Both the position numbers and the translations under genes were made by a program. DNA of 17,529 nucleotides from UBA9676 sp035532275 (GTDB lineage Bacteria > Actinomycetota > Actinomycetes > Streptosporangiales > Streptosporangiaceae). Numbering within the stretch: the stretch's first letter is position 1; every line of letters starts with the position of its first letter. Positions 1 to 6,882 of the stretch are shown here, one piece after another. Under the pieces are notes generated by a model, which made no database searches, was not told where the DNA came from, and saw nothing but the letters and a program-made list of their open reading frames with translations. The DNA lies in NCBI GenBank assembly GCA_035532275.1, contig DATKRG010000041.1, positions 1 through 17,529 of the forward strand, in the 5' to 3' direction.

Positions 1-531
1 GAGCAGGGCCTCCACCGCGTCGGCGGCCTGCTCGAGCAGCAGCGGCAGTTCCGCGCGCTCGGCGGCAGCGAAGTCACGCAGGACGAACACGGCTGGGTCC
101 ATCCGCCCCGGCGGCCGGCCGATGCCGAACCTGACCCGGTAATAGTCGCGTGTGCCCAGCGAGCCGGTCACCGCGCGGAGCCCGTTGTGGCCGTTGTCCC
201 CGCCACCGCGCTTGAGCCGGATCGCGCCGAACGGGATGTCCAGCTCATCGTGGATGACCACCAGCTGGCTGGCCGGGACCTGGTAGTAACGGCACAGCCC
301 GGCCACCGGCCCGCCGGACAGGTTCATGAAGGTCAGGGGCTTGCCGAGGGTCACCGGCAGCCCGGCGAGCCGCCCTTGCGCGACCATGGCCTGGAACTTG
401 GCAGCCCGGAACGCCGCACCGCTGCGCAGGGCGAGCAGGTCCGCCACCATGAACCCGGCATTGTGCCGGTTGCCCGCGTAGCCGGGGCCCGGGTTGCCGA
501 GCCCCACCACGAGCCAGCGGGCAGCGGTCAT
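1..531 (-). CDS. pth: Peptidyl-tRNA hydrolase, 3' end cut by the window
   Basis: Pth cleaves peptidyl-tRNAs released from stalled ribosomes and recycles the tRNA in the cytoplasm. Reading leftward from ATG 529-531 gives 177 residues with no stop before the edge; the family is usually about 185-200 aa, so only a short C-terminus is missing. Family signatures are visible: VGLGNPG near the N-terminus (Asn13), RHNAG (catalytic-type His23), FMNLSG (Asn70), HDELD (Asp95) and GGGDNGHNGLR (Asn116), which match the catalytic and substrate-binding positions of bacterial Pth. It lies 56 bases downstream of rplY on the same strand and is probably co-transcribed with it. An ATG at 563 is out of frame and stops at once. 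The RBS before 531 is weak, which fits reliance on the upstream gene's transcript. Identity is sure; only the terminus is unseen. Confidence 0.95.
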   Translation of the reverse strand, partial: MTAARWLVVGLGNPGPGYAGNRHNAGFMVADLLALRSGAAFRAAKFQAMVAQGRLAGLPVTLGKPLTFMNLSGGPVAGLCRYYQVPASQLVVIHDELDIPFGAIRLKRGGGDNGHNGLRAVTGSLGTRDYYRVRFGIGRPPGRMDPAVFVLRDFAAAERAELPLLLEQAADAVEALL

Positions 532-587
532 GCCGCCGCGGCCCGCCACACGCCCGCGGGCATGTCCTGGAGTTCTCCGGACACGCC

Positions 588-1256
588 CTAGCCGGACTGC
601 TCGGCAGATGCCTCCGCCTCGGCGGGCGCCTCGGCGGCAGCCTCGGGGGCGGGCGGCACCTCCCCGGGTACGGCCTCGGCGGGCGGCGCGCCGATCTCGG
701 CTTCCATCTGCTCCGCGGTCGGGGCCGCGAGCACGTGCAGCACCAGGGTCTCGGGCTCCACCGCCAGCGTGGCCCCGGCAGGCAGGACCAGGTCGCCGGC
801 GTGCACCGACGCGCCGATCTCCATGCCCTCCACGTCGATCTCGATGGCCTGCGGGATCGCGGTGGCCTCGGCCTCGACCGGGACCTGGATGATCTGCTGG
901 TCGAGCAGCCCGCCGGGGAACACCTCCCCGGTGATGTGCACCGGCACGTCGACGGTGACCTTCTCGCCGCGGCGCACCATGATCAGGTCCACGTGCTCGA
1001 CGGATCCCCTGATCGGGTCGCGCTGGACGGCCTTGGGCAGGGCGAGCTGGTTGCCGCCGGGCAGGCCGTCGATGCGGATGAGCACGTTCGGGGTCTTCAG
1101 CGCCATCATCAGCTGATGGCTGGGCAGGGTGATGTGCCGGGTGTCCGTGCCGTGCCCGTAGACGATGGCGGGAACCCGTCCCCCGCGCCGTGTGCGGCGG
1201 GCAGCACCCTTGCCGAACTCGGTACGCGGCTCAGCGGCGATGCGAACCTCAGGCAC
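588..1256 (-). CDS. rplY: 50S ribosomal protein L25, general stress protein Ctc form
   Basis: L25/Ctc binds 5S rRNA in the large ribosomal subunit. The 222-residue product has the long Ctc/TL5 architecture. An N-terminal L25 domain (about 1-95) includes RTEFGKGAARRTRR and VPAIVYGHGTDTRHITLP. A C-terminal beta domain (about 96-190) follows. The tail (about 191-222) is low-complexity and rich in Ala, Glu and Pro, as is common in actinobacterial Ctc proteins. The start is GTG at 1254-1256, preceded by AAGGAG eight bases upstream, a strong ribosome binding site. It is followed by pth. In actinobacteria this gene normally sits directly after prs; here prs is 13.4 kb away. A TAGAAT hexamer upstream (1374-1379) suggests an independent promoter. 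Confidence 0.96.
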   Translation of the reverse strand: MPEVRIAAEPRTEFGKGAARRTRRGGRVPAIVYGHGTDTRHITLPSHQLMMALKTPNVLIRIDGLPGGNQLALPKAVQRDPIRGSVEHVDLIMVRRGEKVTVDVPVHITGEVFPGGLLDQQIIQVPVEAEATAIPQAIEIDVEGMEIGASVHAGDLVLPAGATLAVEPETLVLHVLAAPTAEQMEAEIGAPPAEAVPGEVPPAPEAAAEAPAEAEASAEQSG

Positions 1257-1373
1257 GGTGGTGACTCCTTCGGGAAGCTTCGGTCACCGGCGCGGCGGCC
1301 AGGCTCACGCCCGGCGGTCCACCCACAGCCGGACTGTGGAGCCGGTAAGGCACGCGGCAACGCGCGACTACGC

Positions 1374-1379
1374 ATTCTA
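1374..1379 (-). promoter_or_regulatory. Candidate -10 element for rplY-pth
   Basis: On the minus strand this reads TAGAAT, a good match to the TANNNT/TATAAT -10 consensus, about 118 bases before the rplY GTG. I see no convincing TTGAC-like -35 at the expected distance. A local promoter makes sense because rplY is no longer next to prs. This is inference from position and hexamer only. Confidence 0.4.
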
Positions 1380-1412
1380 GCCGACCTGGCGGGCCGGCCG
1401 GGCCGCCGCTTC

Positions 1413-1604
1413 TCAGCCGTGATACTGGGGCGGGGGCGGCGTGGCCGTCGTCGGCCCGGCAGCAGCCTGGGCATTCTCATACGTGCTGTGCGGCGCAGCG
1501 GGGTGGACTGCGGCGGCCACAGCGACGGCGCCCCCGCCGAGCAGGGCGGCGAGGGACAGGATGCCTGCGGTCATGGCGATGCGGGCACGGGTGGTCGCGG
1601 TCAT
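1413..1604 (-). CDS. Short exported or membrane-anchored peptide ending in TPPPPQYHG
   Basis: This 63-aa product belongs to no family I recognise. Its N-terminus (TRAR) is basic and is followed by a hydrophobic stretch at about residues 9-33, rich in Ala, Leu, Gly and Val, consistent with a signal peptide or single membrane anchor. The rest is Ala/Thr/Pro-rich and ends TPPPPQYHG. The ATG at 1602-1604 has GGAG five bases upstream, so translation is credible. It lies downstream of, and in the same direction as, a second short gene (1809-1955) whose product ends in nearly the same motif, TPPPPRYQG. About 28 of 32 bases match where the two 3' ends are aligned. A quasi-palindromic GC-rich stretch at about 1387-1406, beyond its stop, may terminate transcription. 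Function unknown. Confidence 0.55.
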   Translation of the reverse strand: MTATTRARIAMTAGILSLAALLGGGAVAVAAAVHPAAPHSTYENAQAAAGPTTATPPPPQYHG

Positions 1605-1729
1605 GGTTGCTCCATTCCAAGCTCCGGTAAGGACGCCCGGCGGCAGGTGCCAGCGCCGGTCCCTGTCATCTCGCGCGCGGGCCAGGCCAGCAGCAAGCCC
1701 ATCCCCCGTGCCCCTGCGGCCGACATGAA

Positions 1730-1771
1730 GGTGGTGTCACGCCTGGGGCACGCCCCCAGCGTGACACCACC
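1730..1771. terminator. Strong inverted repeat between the two short genes; possible terminator
   Basis: GGTGGTGTCACGC at 1730-1742 is perfectly complementary to GCGTGACACCACC at 1759-1771. Inside, after one bulged base, TGGGG pairs with CCCCA around a five-base loop, giving about 18 paired bases. It lies 38 bases beyond the stop of the 1809-1955 gene and upstream of the 1413-1604 gene on the same strand. There is no T-run, but actinobacterial terminators often lack one. It could instead be an attenuator or a protein-binding site. Confidence 0.5.
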
Positions 1772-1808
1772 CTGGATGTGTCGCTGTATCTGGTGTCCGG
1801 TACGGGAC

Positions 1809-1955
1809 TCAGCCCTGATACCGAGGCGGTGGCGGCGTGCTGTCCGCCGGCTTCGCGGCGGGCGGCTCGGTCGTCTCCTCTGGCGGCGTAGCCTCAGTCT
1901 GCGGCTGCTCGTCGCTGGCCTGTGGCTGCGGTTCCTCCGTCGGCGTTTCCCCCAT
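1809..1955 (-). CDS. Short acidic Pro/Glu/Thr-rich peptide ending in TPPPPRYQG
   Basis: Starting at ATG 1953-1955 and stopping with TGA at 1809-1811, this gene encodes 48 residues: MGETPTEEPQPQ, then an acidic Glu/Pro/Thr/Gln-rich body, then STPPPPRYQG. There is no hydrophobic segment, so it is predicted to be soluble and disordered. AAAGGA six bases before the ATG is a good ribosome binding site and is the main reason to accept it over the overlapping reading frame starting at 2079. Its C-terminus parallels that of the 63-aa peptide encoded downstream on the same strand, so the two may be related by duplication of their 3' ends or share a binding partner. It lies downstream of the SARP-type regulator gene, with 134 bases between. 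No family recognised; function unknown. Confidence 0.5.
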   Translation of the reverse strand: MGETPTEEPQPQASDEQPQTEATPPEETTEPPAAKPADSTPPPPRYQG

Positions 1956-2089
1956 GATGTGTCCTTTCCCCGAATTCCCGGGAGTCACTTAATGAACGGT
2001 GACTGCTATTCAGCATCAGCGTAACGGCTGGATGGGGCGGCATCCGGCTTTCCGGAAGAGTCTCACCAAAGGGTGACACTAGGGGAACT

Positions 2090-4927
2090 TCAGCTCGCCT
2101 CTTTGACTATCGTCCGCAGGCTGGCACGAAGCTCTGATGCCTGGGCCTGATCGCCAAGTTCCTCGAACAAGTGCAGCGCACTGGCGAGCAGTTCGCCCGC
2201 ACGCACGACGTCTCCCGTGCGCAGCCGGGCCTCGCCAAGCCGCCGGAGCACGGCGGCCTCGCCGCCACGGTCACCGATGGCCTGCCAGATGCTGAGCGCA
2301 TCGCGCAAGCAGGTGGTGGCGTCATCGAGCCGGCCCAGATCGAGATAGAGCCCGCCGAGGTCACTCAGCGACTCCGCTTCGGCATCCCGGGATCCTATTT
2401 CCCGGAAGATGGCCAGCGCCCGCTCAAGGTGAGCTATGGCCTCATCCGGCCGGTGCAGTTCCCGGCATGCGCTGCCCAGGACGTCGAGTGCCATCCCCTC
2501 TCCATACCTGTTCTCTGCCTGCTGCTGGGTCACCAGCGAACGCAGCGCGGCGGCCTGCGCTTCCTCGAAACGGCCCAGGCCGAAATAGGCCATGGCCAGA
2601 TTGTTGGCCAGCCGCGCCTCGCCCACCGGGTTGGCGAGTTCGCGGTAAAGCGCGAGCGCCTGCTCGAACCTGCTGATGGCCTGTTCCATCCGCTGCACTC
2701 CATAGGCCATGCCGAGGTTGTTGAGCATCCACGCCTCGGCCTCACGGTCACCGTGCAGCCGCGCGCTGGCCAGGCCTGCCTCGTGGGTGGTGACCCAGTC
2801 GGCCCAGTGGCTGCGCCGGTAGAAGAAGCTCATCGCCGCCGCCGGCAGCTTCCAGGCGATCTCATGGAGCCCGTACTCGGCGGCCAGCTTCGCCGCCGCG
2901 CTCAGGCTGGCCCGCTCTCCCTCGCACCACGCCAGCGCCTCACCCACGGACCCGAACTCAAGCGGGTGAACGCGAGGCGGCGGCGGTGCCAGCGGCACGC
3001 GCGCATGTTGCGGGGAAATGACCCGGGCCGCCATCTCGGTGGCGTGCAGGTACCAGGTGAGCAGCCGGCGCACCGCGGCCTGGCGGTCCTGCTCGCTCTC
3101 TTGGGCGCGGGCCCGGTCGGCCGCGTACACCCGCAGCAGGTCATGGAAGCGGTAGCGGTCCGGCTCGGGCGAGTGCAGCAGATGCGCGTCGACCAGCACC
3201 TCCAGCGCCTCTTCCGCCGCCTGCTCGCTGCGCCCGAGCAGCGCGGCCGCCGCGGGCAGCGCGATGTCAGGGCCGGTCCACACCCCCAGCAGCCGGAACG
3301 CGTGCGCGGGGCTCACCCCACCGGGCCGGGCGGACCCGGCGAGGCTGCCGAAGCTCACCTCGAAGGACGCCCGGACGGCCAGGTTCCCGGCCTGCAGCTC
3401 ATCCAGCCGCTGCCGCTCGTCGGCGAGGCGGGCGGCAAGCTTGTGCACGTTCCAGCCACCCCGCGCGGCCAGCCGGGCACCGGCGATCCTGATCGCCAGC
3501 GGCAGCCCCGCGCACGCCGTCAGCACATCGCCGGTGGCGGCCGGCTCCGCGCTCGCCCGCGCCTCGCCCGCGACCCGGCCGAACAGGGCGCGCGCCTCGG
3601 CGGCCGGCAGCACATCCAGGTCCATGAGCCGGCTTCCCACCAGCTCGGGCATGGCCCGGCGGGCGGTGATCAGCACCGCACACGACGCGCTGCCCGGCAG
3701 CAGCGGCCGCACCTGCGCCGCGTCCTTCGCGTCGTCCAGGACGATCAGCACCCGCCGGGCCGCCAGCCTGGTCCGGAACTGGGCCGCCCGCTCCTCCGGC
3801 TCGACCGGGACCTGCAGGCCGTCCATGCCCAGATCCCGCAGGAACCGGGCCAGGATCTCCCCGGAGTCGACGGGCTCGGTGGCGCCGAGCAGGTTGACGT
3901 ACAGCTGGCCGTCCGGGTACCCGCTCGCCAGCTGGTGCGCCGCGTGCACGGCGAGCGCGGTCTTGCCCAGCCCACCCGAGCCCACCACCAGCACCACCGG
4001 CAGCGCGCCCGGGCTGCGCTCCAGCCCGTCCCCCGACAGCAGCTCACATAGCTGCGCCACCTGGCCGGACCGGCCGGTGAAGTCGGCGATGTCGGCGGGA
4101 AGCTGGGCTGGTGCCGGGCCAGCCCTGCCCGCCGCGGCGGCCCCCATGGTGCCAAGGACGGCGTTGGCGGCATCTGCGTTCAGTATGTCCTGGTGGAGCT
4201 GCTTCAGGCCGGCCCCCGGGTCGACCCCGAGCTCGGCCACGATCGCATCCCTGGCCTGGGAGTACGCCTCCAGCGCCTCGGCCTGGCGGCCGGCACCGGA
4301 CAGCGCCCGCATGAGCAGCGCCCACAGCGCTTCCTGCAGCTGATGCCCGGCGAGCAGGCGCCGGAGCTCTGGTATCACCTCGTCATGCCGGCCACAGCCG
4401 AGGTCGGCTTCGATCCGCAGCTCCAGCGCCCGGACCCTGGACTCCTCCAGCCGGTCGGCCTCGGCGGCAACCAGGGAGCCAGCGGGCACGTCCACCAGCG
4501 CCCGGCCGCGCCACAGCCCGAGCGCACTGGTGAGCAGGCCCGCCGCCTGCTCATGGTCGCCCGCCGCCAGCGCCGCCCGGCCGCGGGCGGCCAGCCCGGC
4601 GAAGCGTTCCGCGTCCACCTCTCCCGGCTTCAGCACAAGCTGGTAGCCGGGCGCCCGGGTGACCAGCACGCTGCCATCGGCGTCCCCGATGAGCCGCCGC
4701 AGCTGGTGCACGTACACGCTGACCAGGTTCCGGGGCTTGGCCGGCCGCTTGCCCCCCCACAGCTCGTCCATCAGCTGCTCGGTGGAGACCGGCTGACCCG
4801 GATTGAGCAGCAGCGTCGCCAAAACCACCCGCCATTTGGGCGCGGTGGCACTGACCCACTCCCGGCCGTTCCAGGCCTCGAGCGGGCCAAGGATGCGGAA
4901 CCGCATCTGGCCAGCCGGCTCAATCAC
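2090..4927 (-). CDS. AfsR/SARP-family transcriptional regulator with NB-ARC ATPase and TPR domains
   Basis: The 945-residue product has the large AfsR-type architecture. An OmpR-like winged-helix DNA-binding domain (about 8-100) begins MRFRILGPLEAW and contains LWGGKRPAKPRNLVSVYVHQLRR. A bacterial transcriptional activation (BTAD) domain spans about 104-250. An NB-ARC nucleotide-binding domain follows, with P-loop GSGGLGKT at 316-323, Walker B VLIVLDD near 393-399, GLPLAI at 474-479 and an FHDLLR motif near 594-599. About five TPR repeats spaced about 40 residues apart lie from 731 to 940. Such proteins activate target promoters, often for secondary metabolism, under ATP and partner-protein control. 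The given start is GTG at 4925-4927; ATG at 4904-4906 (residue 8) matches the usual family start equally well, and neither has a clear RBS. No biosynthetic genes lie in view, so its target is unknown. Confidence 0.9.
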   Translation of the reverse strand: MIEPAGQMRFRILGPLEAWNGREWVSATAPKWRVVLATLLLNPGQPVSTEQLMDELWGGKRPAKPRNLVSVYVHQLRRLIGDADGSVLVTRAPGYQLVLKPGEVDAERFAGLAARGRAALAAGDHEQAAGLLTSALGLWRGRALVDVPAGSLVAAEADRLEESRVRALELRIEADLGCGRHDEVIPELRRLLAGHQLQEALWALLMRALSGAGRQAEALEAYSQARDAIVAELGVDPGAGLKQLHQDILNADAANAVLGTMGAAAAGRAGPAPAQLPADIADFTGRSGQVAQLCELLSGDGLERSPGALPVVLVVGSGGLGKTALAVHAAHQLASGYPDGQLYVNLLGATEPVDSGEILARFLRDLGMDGLQVPVEPEERAAQFRTRLAARRVLIVLDDAKDAAQVRPLLPGSASCAVLITARRAMPELVGSRLMDLDVLPAAEARALFGRVAGEARASAEPAATGDVLTACAGLPLAIRIAGARLAARGGWNVHKLAARLADERQRLDELQAGNLAVRASFEVSFGSLAGSARPGGVSPAHAFRLLGVWTGPDIALPAAAALLGRSEQAAEEALEVLVDAHLLHSPEPDRYRFHDLLRVYAADRARAQESEQDRQAAVRRLLTWYLHATEMAARVISPQHARVPLAPPPPRVHPLEFGSVGEALAWCEGERASLSAAAKLAAEYGLHEIAWKLPAAAMSFFYRRSHWADWVTTHEAGLASARLHGDREAEAWMLNNLGMAYGVQRMEQAISRFEQALALYRELANPVGEARLANNLAMAYFGLGRFEEAQAAALRSLVTQQQAENRYGEGMALDVLGSACRELHRPDEAIAHLERALAIFREIGSRDAEAESLSDLGGLYLDLGRLDDATTCLRDALSIWQAIGDRGGEAAVLRRLGEARLRTGDVVRAGELLASALHLFEELGDQAQASELRASLRTIVKEAS

Positions 4928-5053
4928 TAGTTAATCGTGACTCAAGATCGGCCTGTCATGCTCGTTTTCAGCCACGGCGAATGAAATGGCCGGCTGGCGG
5001 ACCCAGTGCCAGCCGCGGACCGCCTGGCGGGGGCGCAGTCCGCGGGTGGCCCT

Positions 5054-5089
5054 GGATCAGGGCAGCACCGAACGGCGCTGCCCTGATCC
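5054..5089. repeat. Perfect 13-bp inverted repeat, 10-base spacer
   Basis: GGATCAGGGCAGC (5054-5066) and GCTGCCCTGATCC (5077-5089) are exact reverse complements around ACCGAACGGC. A stem this long and perfect could be a transcription terminator, a structured RNA element or a protein-binding site. It does not lie at the end of any recognised gene. Confidence 0.7.
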
Positions 5090-5205
5090 GACCACATCCG
5101 CCTGCCCGGCCCCGCGAACGGCCCCGTGCCGTGGTGTGAGGTCTTTCGTGGAGCCGGTGGCCGCAGTCTCCGCACTTGCGGGGGCGGAGGCAGCGGTCAC
5201 CTCCT

Positions 5206-5247
5206 GGCATGCCCGGCGCCTGTTGGAGCATCGGCGCCGGGCATGCC
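5206..5247. repeat. Perfect 15-bp inverted repeat, 12-base spacer
   Basis: GGCATGCCCGGCGCC (5206-5220) and GGCGCCGGGCATGCC (5233-5247) are exact reverse complements around TGTTGGAGCATC. As RNA it would form a very stable GC-rich hairpin. It lies about 100 bases upstream of the ATPase start and is not explained by any gene end. Confidence 0.7.
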
Positions 5248-5315
5248 TCGGGCCTCGGACACCGGATTTCCCCATGAGCGGGAACGGCCGTGGACGTGAA
5301 CGCCCACAAGTACTT

Positions 5316-5344
5316 CGAAGTATAGTCCGGTCAACTATACTTCG
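5316..5344 (+). promoter_or_regulatory. Palindromic operator overlapping a leaderless promoter
   Basis: CGAAGTATAGT (5316-5326) and ACTATACTTCG (5334-5344) form a perfect 11-bp inverted repeat with a 7-base spacer, strikingly AT-rich against its surroundings. The right arm contains TATACT (5336-5341), a near-consensus -10, whose expected transcription start six to seven bases downstream is the ATG at 5348. By symmetry the left arm carries TATACT on the minus strand (5319-5324). A dimeric regulator bound here would block the promoter, so repression, perhaps autoregulation, is likely. The repressor is not identified. Confidence 0.6.
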
Positions 5345-5347
5345 GTC

Positions 5348-6823
5348 ATGTACGCCTCACCGGTCCGGGCAGCTCCTAAGCCGGCCCACATGTTCGACCG
5401 GGACGCCGAGTGGAAAGGGCTAGTCTCCTTCGCCGCCGATGCCCGTCCTGGCGCCACGCTGGGCGTGGTGAGCGGGCGCCGCCGGCAGGGCAAGAGTTAT
5501 CTCCTTCAGGCGCTGACGGCTGCCATGGGCGGGATCTACTTCCCGGCCCTGGAACTGACCGAGGCGGTTTCGCTACGGCTGTTCGCCGACGAGCTCATCC
5601 GCTTCAGCGGATCGCCGGTCCCGCCGTTCCGGGACTGGCTTGACGCCATCCCCTACCTTTTCAGGCTCACCGGGGACCGCAGCGTCCCGGTGGTCATCGA
5701 TGAGTTCCCCTTCCTGGTCAAGGCATCATCCGCCCTGCCATCGATCATCCAGCGGGAGCTTGGTCCCGGGGGGAGCGGATCCGCGAGCCGGGCACGGCTC
5801 CTGCTGTGCGGCTCCGCCATGTCAGTGATGGGTGGGCTGCTTTCCGGGCGGGCGCCGCTGCGAGGACGGGCAGGCCTTGAGCTGATCGTGCACCCGTTCG
5901 GCTACCGGGATGCCGCACGGTTCTGGGAGATCTCCGACCCGAGGCTGGCCGTGCTCGTGCATTCAGTGGTGGGCGGAACTCCCGCTTACCGCCGGGAGCT
6001 CGTGCGGGAAGACACCCCTGCGGATCTCGCCGACTTTGACGCGTGGGTGATCCGGACCGTGCTGAATCCACAGACCCCGCTATTCCGGGAAGCCCGCTAC
6101 TTGCTCGCCGAGGAGACCGAGATACGCGACCCGTCGCTGTACCATTCAGTGCTCGCCGCCGTCGCCGAGGGAAATAACACGTCCGGCGGAATCGCCAGCT
6201 ATATTGGCCGGAAGTCCAACGAGGTAGCGCATCCGCTCCATGTACTCGAGGATTGGCGGCTGCTGATCAAAGAGCCCGACCTGTTCAGGTCGGGCCGGGC
6301 GAGGTACCGCATCGCCGAGCCGCTCATCACCTTCTATCAGGCCATCATGAGCCGGGAATGGGCACGACTTGAGCTCGGTGGCGGGCCGACAGTCTGGCCC
6401 GGAGCCCGGGCACGTTTCCTGTCGCAGGTAACAGGACCACATTTCGAAGCGATCTGCCGCGACTACGCGATCGCGGCCGATCCCGGCGTCTTCGGCGGCC
6501 TGCCAGGCGAGGTGGGATCCGGGGTCGTCCCGGATCCTGCGAACCGGACCCAGATCGAGGTTGACGTCGTGGTGCTCGCTCCGGCCGAGCCTGGGCGCCC
6601 ACGCAAGATTCTCTCCCTGGGCGAGGCGAAATGGGACCGGGTCATGGATCTGCGCCACGCCGAACGCCTGCGCCGGGCGCGGGATCTGCTCGCCGTTAAG
6701 GGATTCGACACCCGGGACACGGTGCTCAGCTGCTATTCCGGCGCAGGCTTCAGCCGCGAACTGCAAGCCACCCAAAGCCACGACATCCGTCTTGTCGGCC
6801 TTGACCAGCTCTACGCGGACTGA
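5348..6823 (+). CDS. Archaeal-type ATPase with C-terminal DUF234-like PD-(D/E)XK nuclease domain
   Basis: The 491-residue product resembles the archaeal ATPase plus DUF234 family. The N-terminal ATPase has Walker A GRRRQGKS (43-50), Walker B VVIDEF (115-120) and a sensor-like LLLCGSAMSVM (151-161). The family's post-sensor elements GRAPLRGR and VHPFGYRDAARFW (about 168-193) and VGGTPAYRREL (208-218) follow. A winged-helix-like segment lies at about 262-325. The C-terminal region has the spacing of a PD-(D/E)XK nuclease fold: IEVDVVVL (Asp406), then GEAKW (Glu426, Lys428). Members are poorly characterised; DNA binding and ATP-driven control of a nuclease-like domain are inferred, not shown. 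There is no RBS before the ATG; a TATACT -10 six bases upstream indicates a leaderless mRNA. It stands alone, divergent from the SARP gene and convergent with the beta-helix gene. Confidence 0.85.
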   Translation: MYASPVRAAPKPAHMFDRDAEWKGLVSFAADARPGATLGVVSGRRRQGKSYLLQALTAAMGGIYFPALELTEAVSLRLFADELIRFSGSPVPPFRDWLDAIPYLFRLTGDRSVPVVIDEFPFLVKASSALPSIIQRELGPGGSGSASRARLLLCGSAMSVMGGLLSGRAPLRGRAGLELIVHPFGYRDAARFWEISDPRLAVLVHSVVGGTPAYRRELVREDTPADLADFDAWVIRTVLNPQTPLFREARYLLAEETEIRDPSLYHSVLAAVAEGNNTSGGIASYIGRKSNEVAHPLHVLEDWRLLIKEPDLFRSGRARYRIAEPLITFYQAIMSREWARLELGGGPTVWPGARARFLSQVTGPHFEAICRDYAIAADPGVFGGLPGEVGSGVVPDPANRTQIEVDVVVLAPAEPGRPRKILSLGEAKWDRVMDLRHAERLRRARDLLAVKGFDTRDTVLSCYSGAGFSRELQATQSHDIRLVGLDQLYAD

Positions 6824-6882
6824 CTCCCCGGGGGCCCGGAATCCCTCGGGGGCCAGGGCCGCCAGGCCACCCCAGGGTCTCG

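Larger units (their letters stand above)
4928..5347. other. 420-base divergent intergenic region with hairpins and operator
   Basis: This region separates the leftward SARP gene from the rightward ATPase gene. It holds two long perfect inverted repeats (5054-5089 and 5206-5247) and an AT-rich palindrome at 5316-5344, each listed separately. Reading frames crossing it are arginine/proline-rich, run through the hairpin arms and lack credible starts, so I call no protein gene here. Confidence 0.6.

Noticed and set aside
2043..2056. Small TCCGG-CTTT-CCGGA hairpin downstream of the SARP stop
   Set aside because: A five-base stem in GC-rich DNA is too common to call a terminator.
1894..2079. 61-aa minus-strand frame overlapping the short acidic peptide gene
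   Set aside because: The 48-aa frame at 1809-1955 has a better RBS and a C-terminus matching its neighbour; the 61-aa frame has neither.
2171..4051. 626-aa plus-strand open frame opposite the SARP gene
   Set aside because: Composition is Arg/Pro/Gln/His-rich with no domain; it is a high-GC antisense shadow of a gene with complete domains and motifs.
4942..5423. Several 70-145 aa frames on both strands in the SARP-ATPase intergenic region
   Set aside because: They run through perfect hairpin arms, are rich in Arg, Pro and Ala, and lack ribosome binding sites.
6824..6882. G/C-run palindromes between the convergent ATPase and beta-helix genes
   Set aside because: A bidirectional terminator is expected here, but I could not draw a clean stem-loop from the runs.
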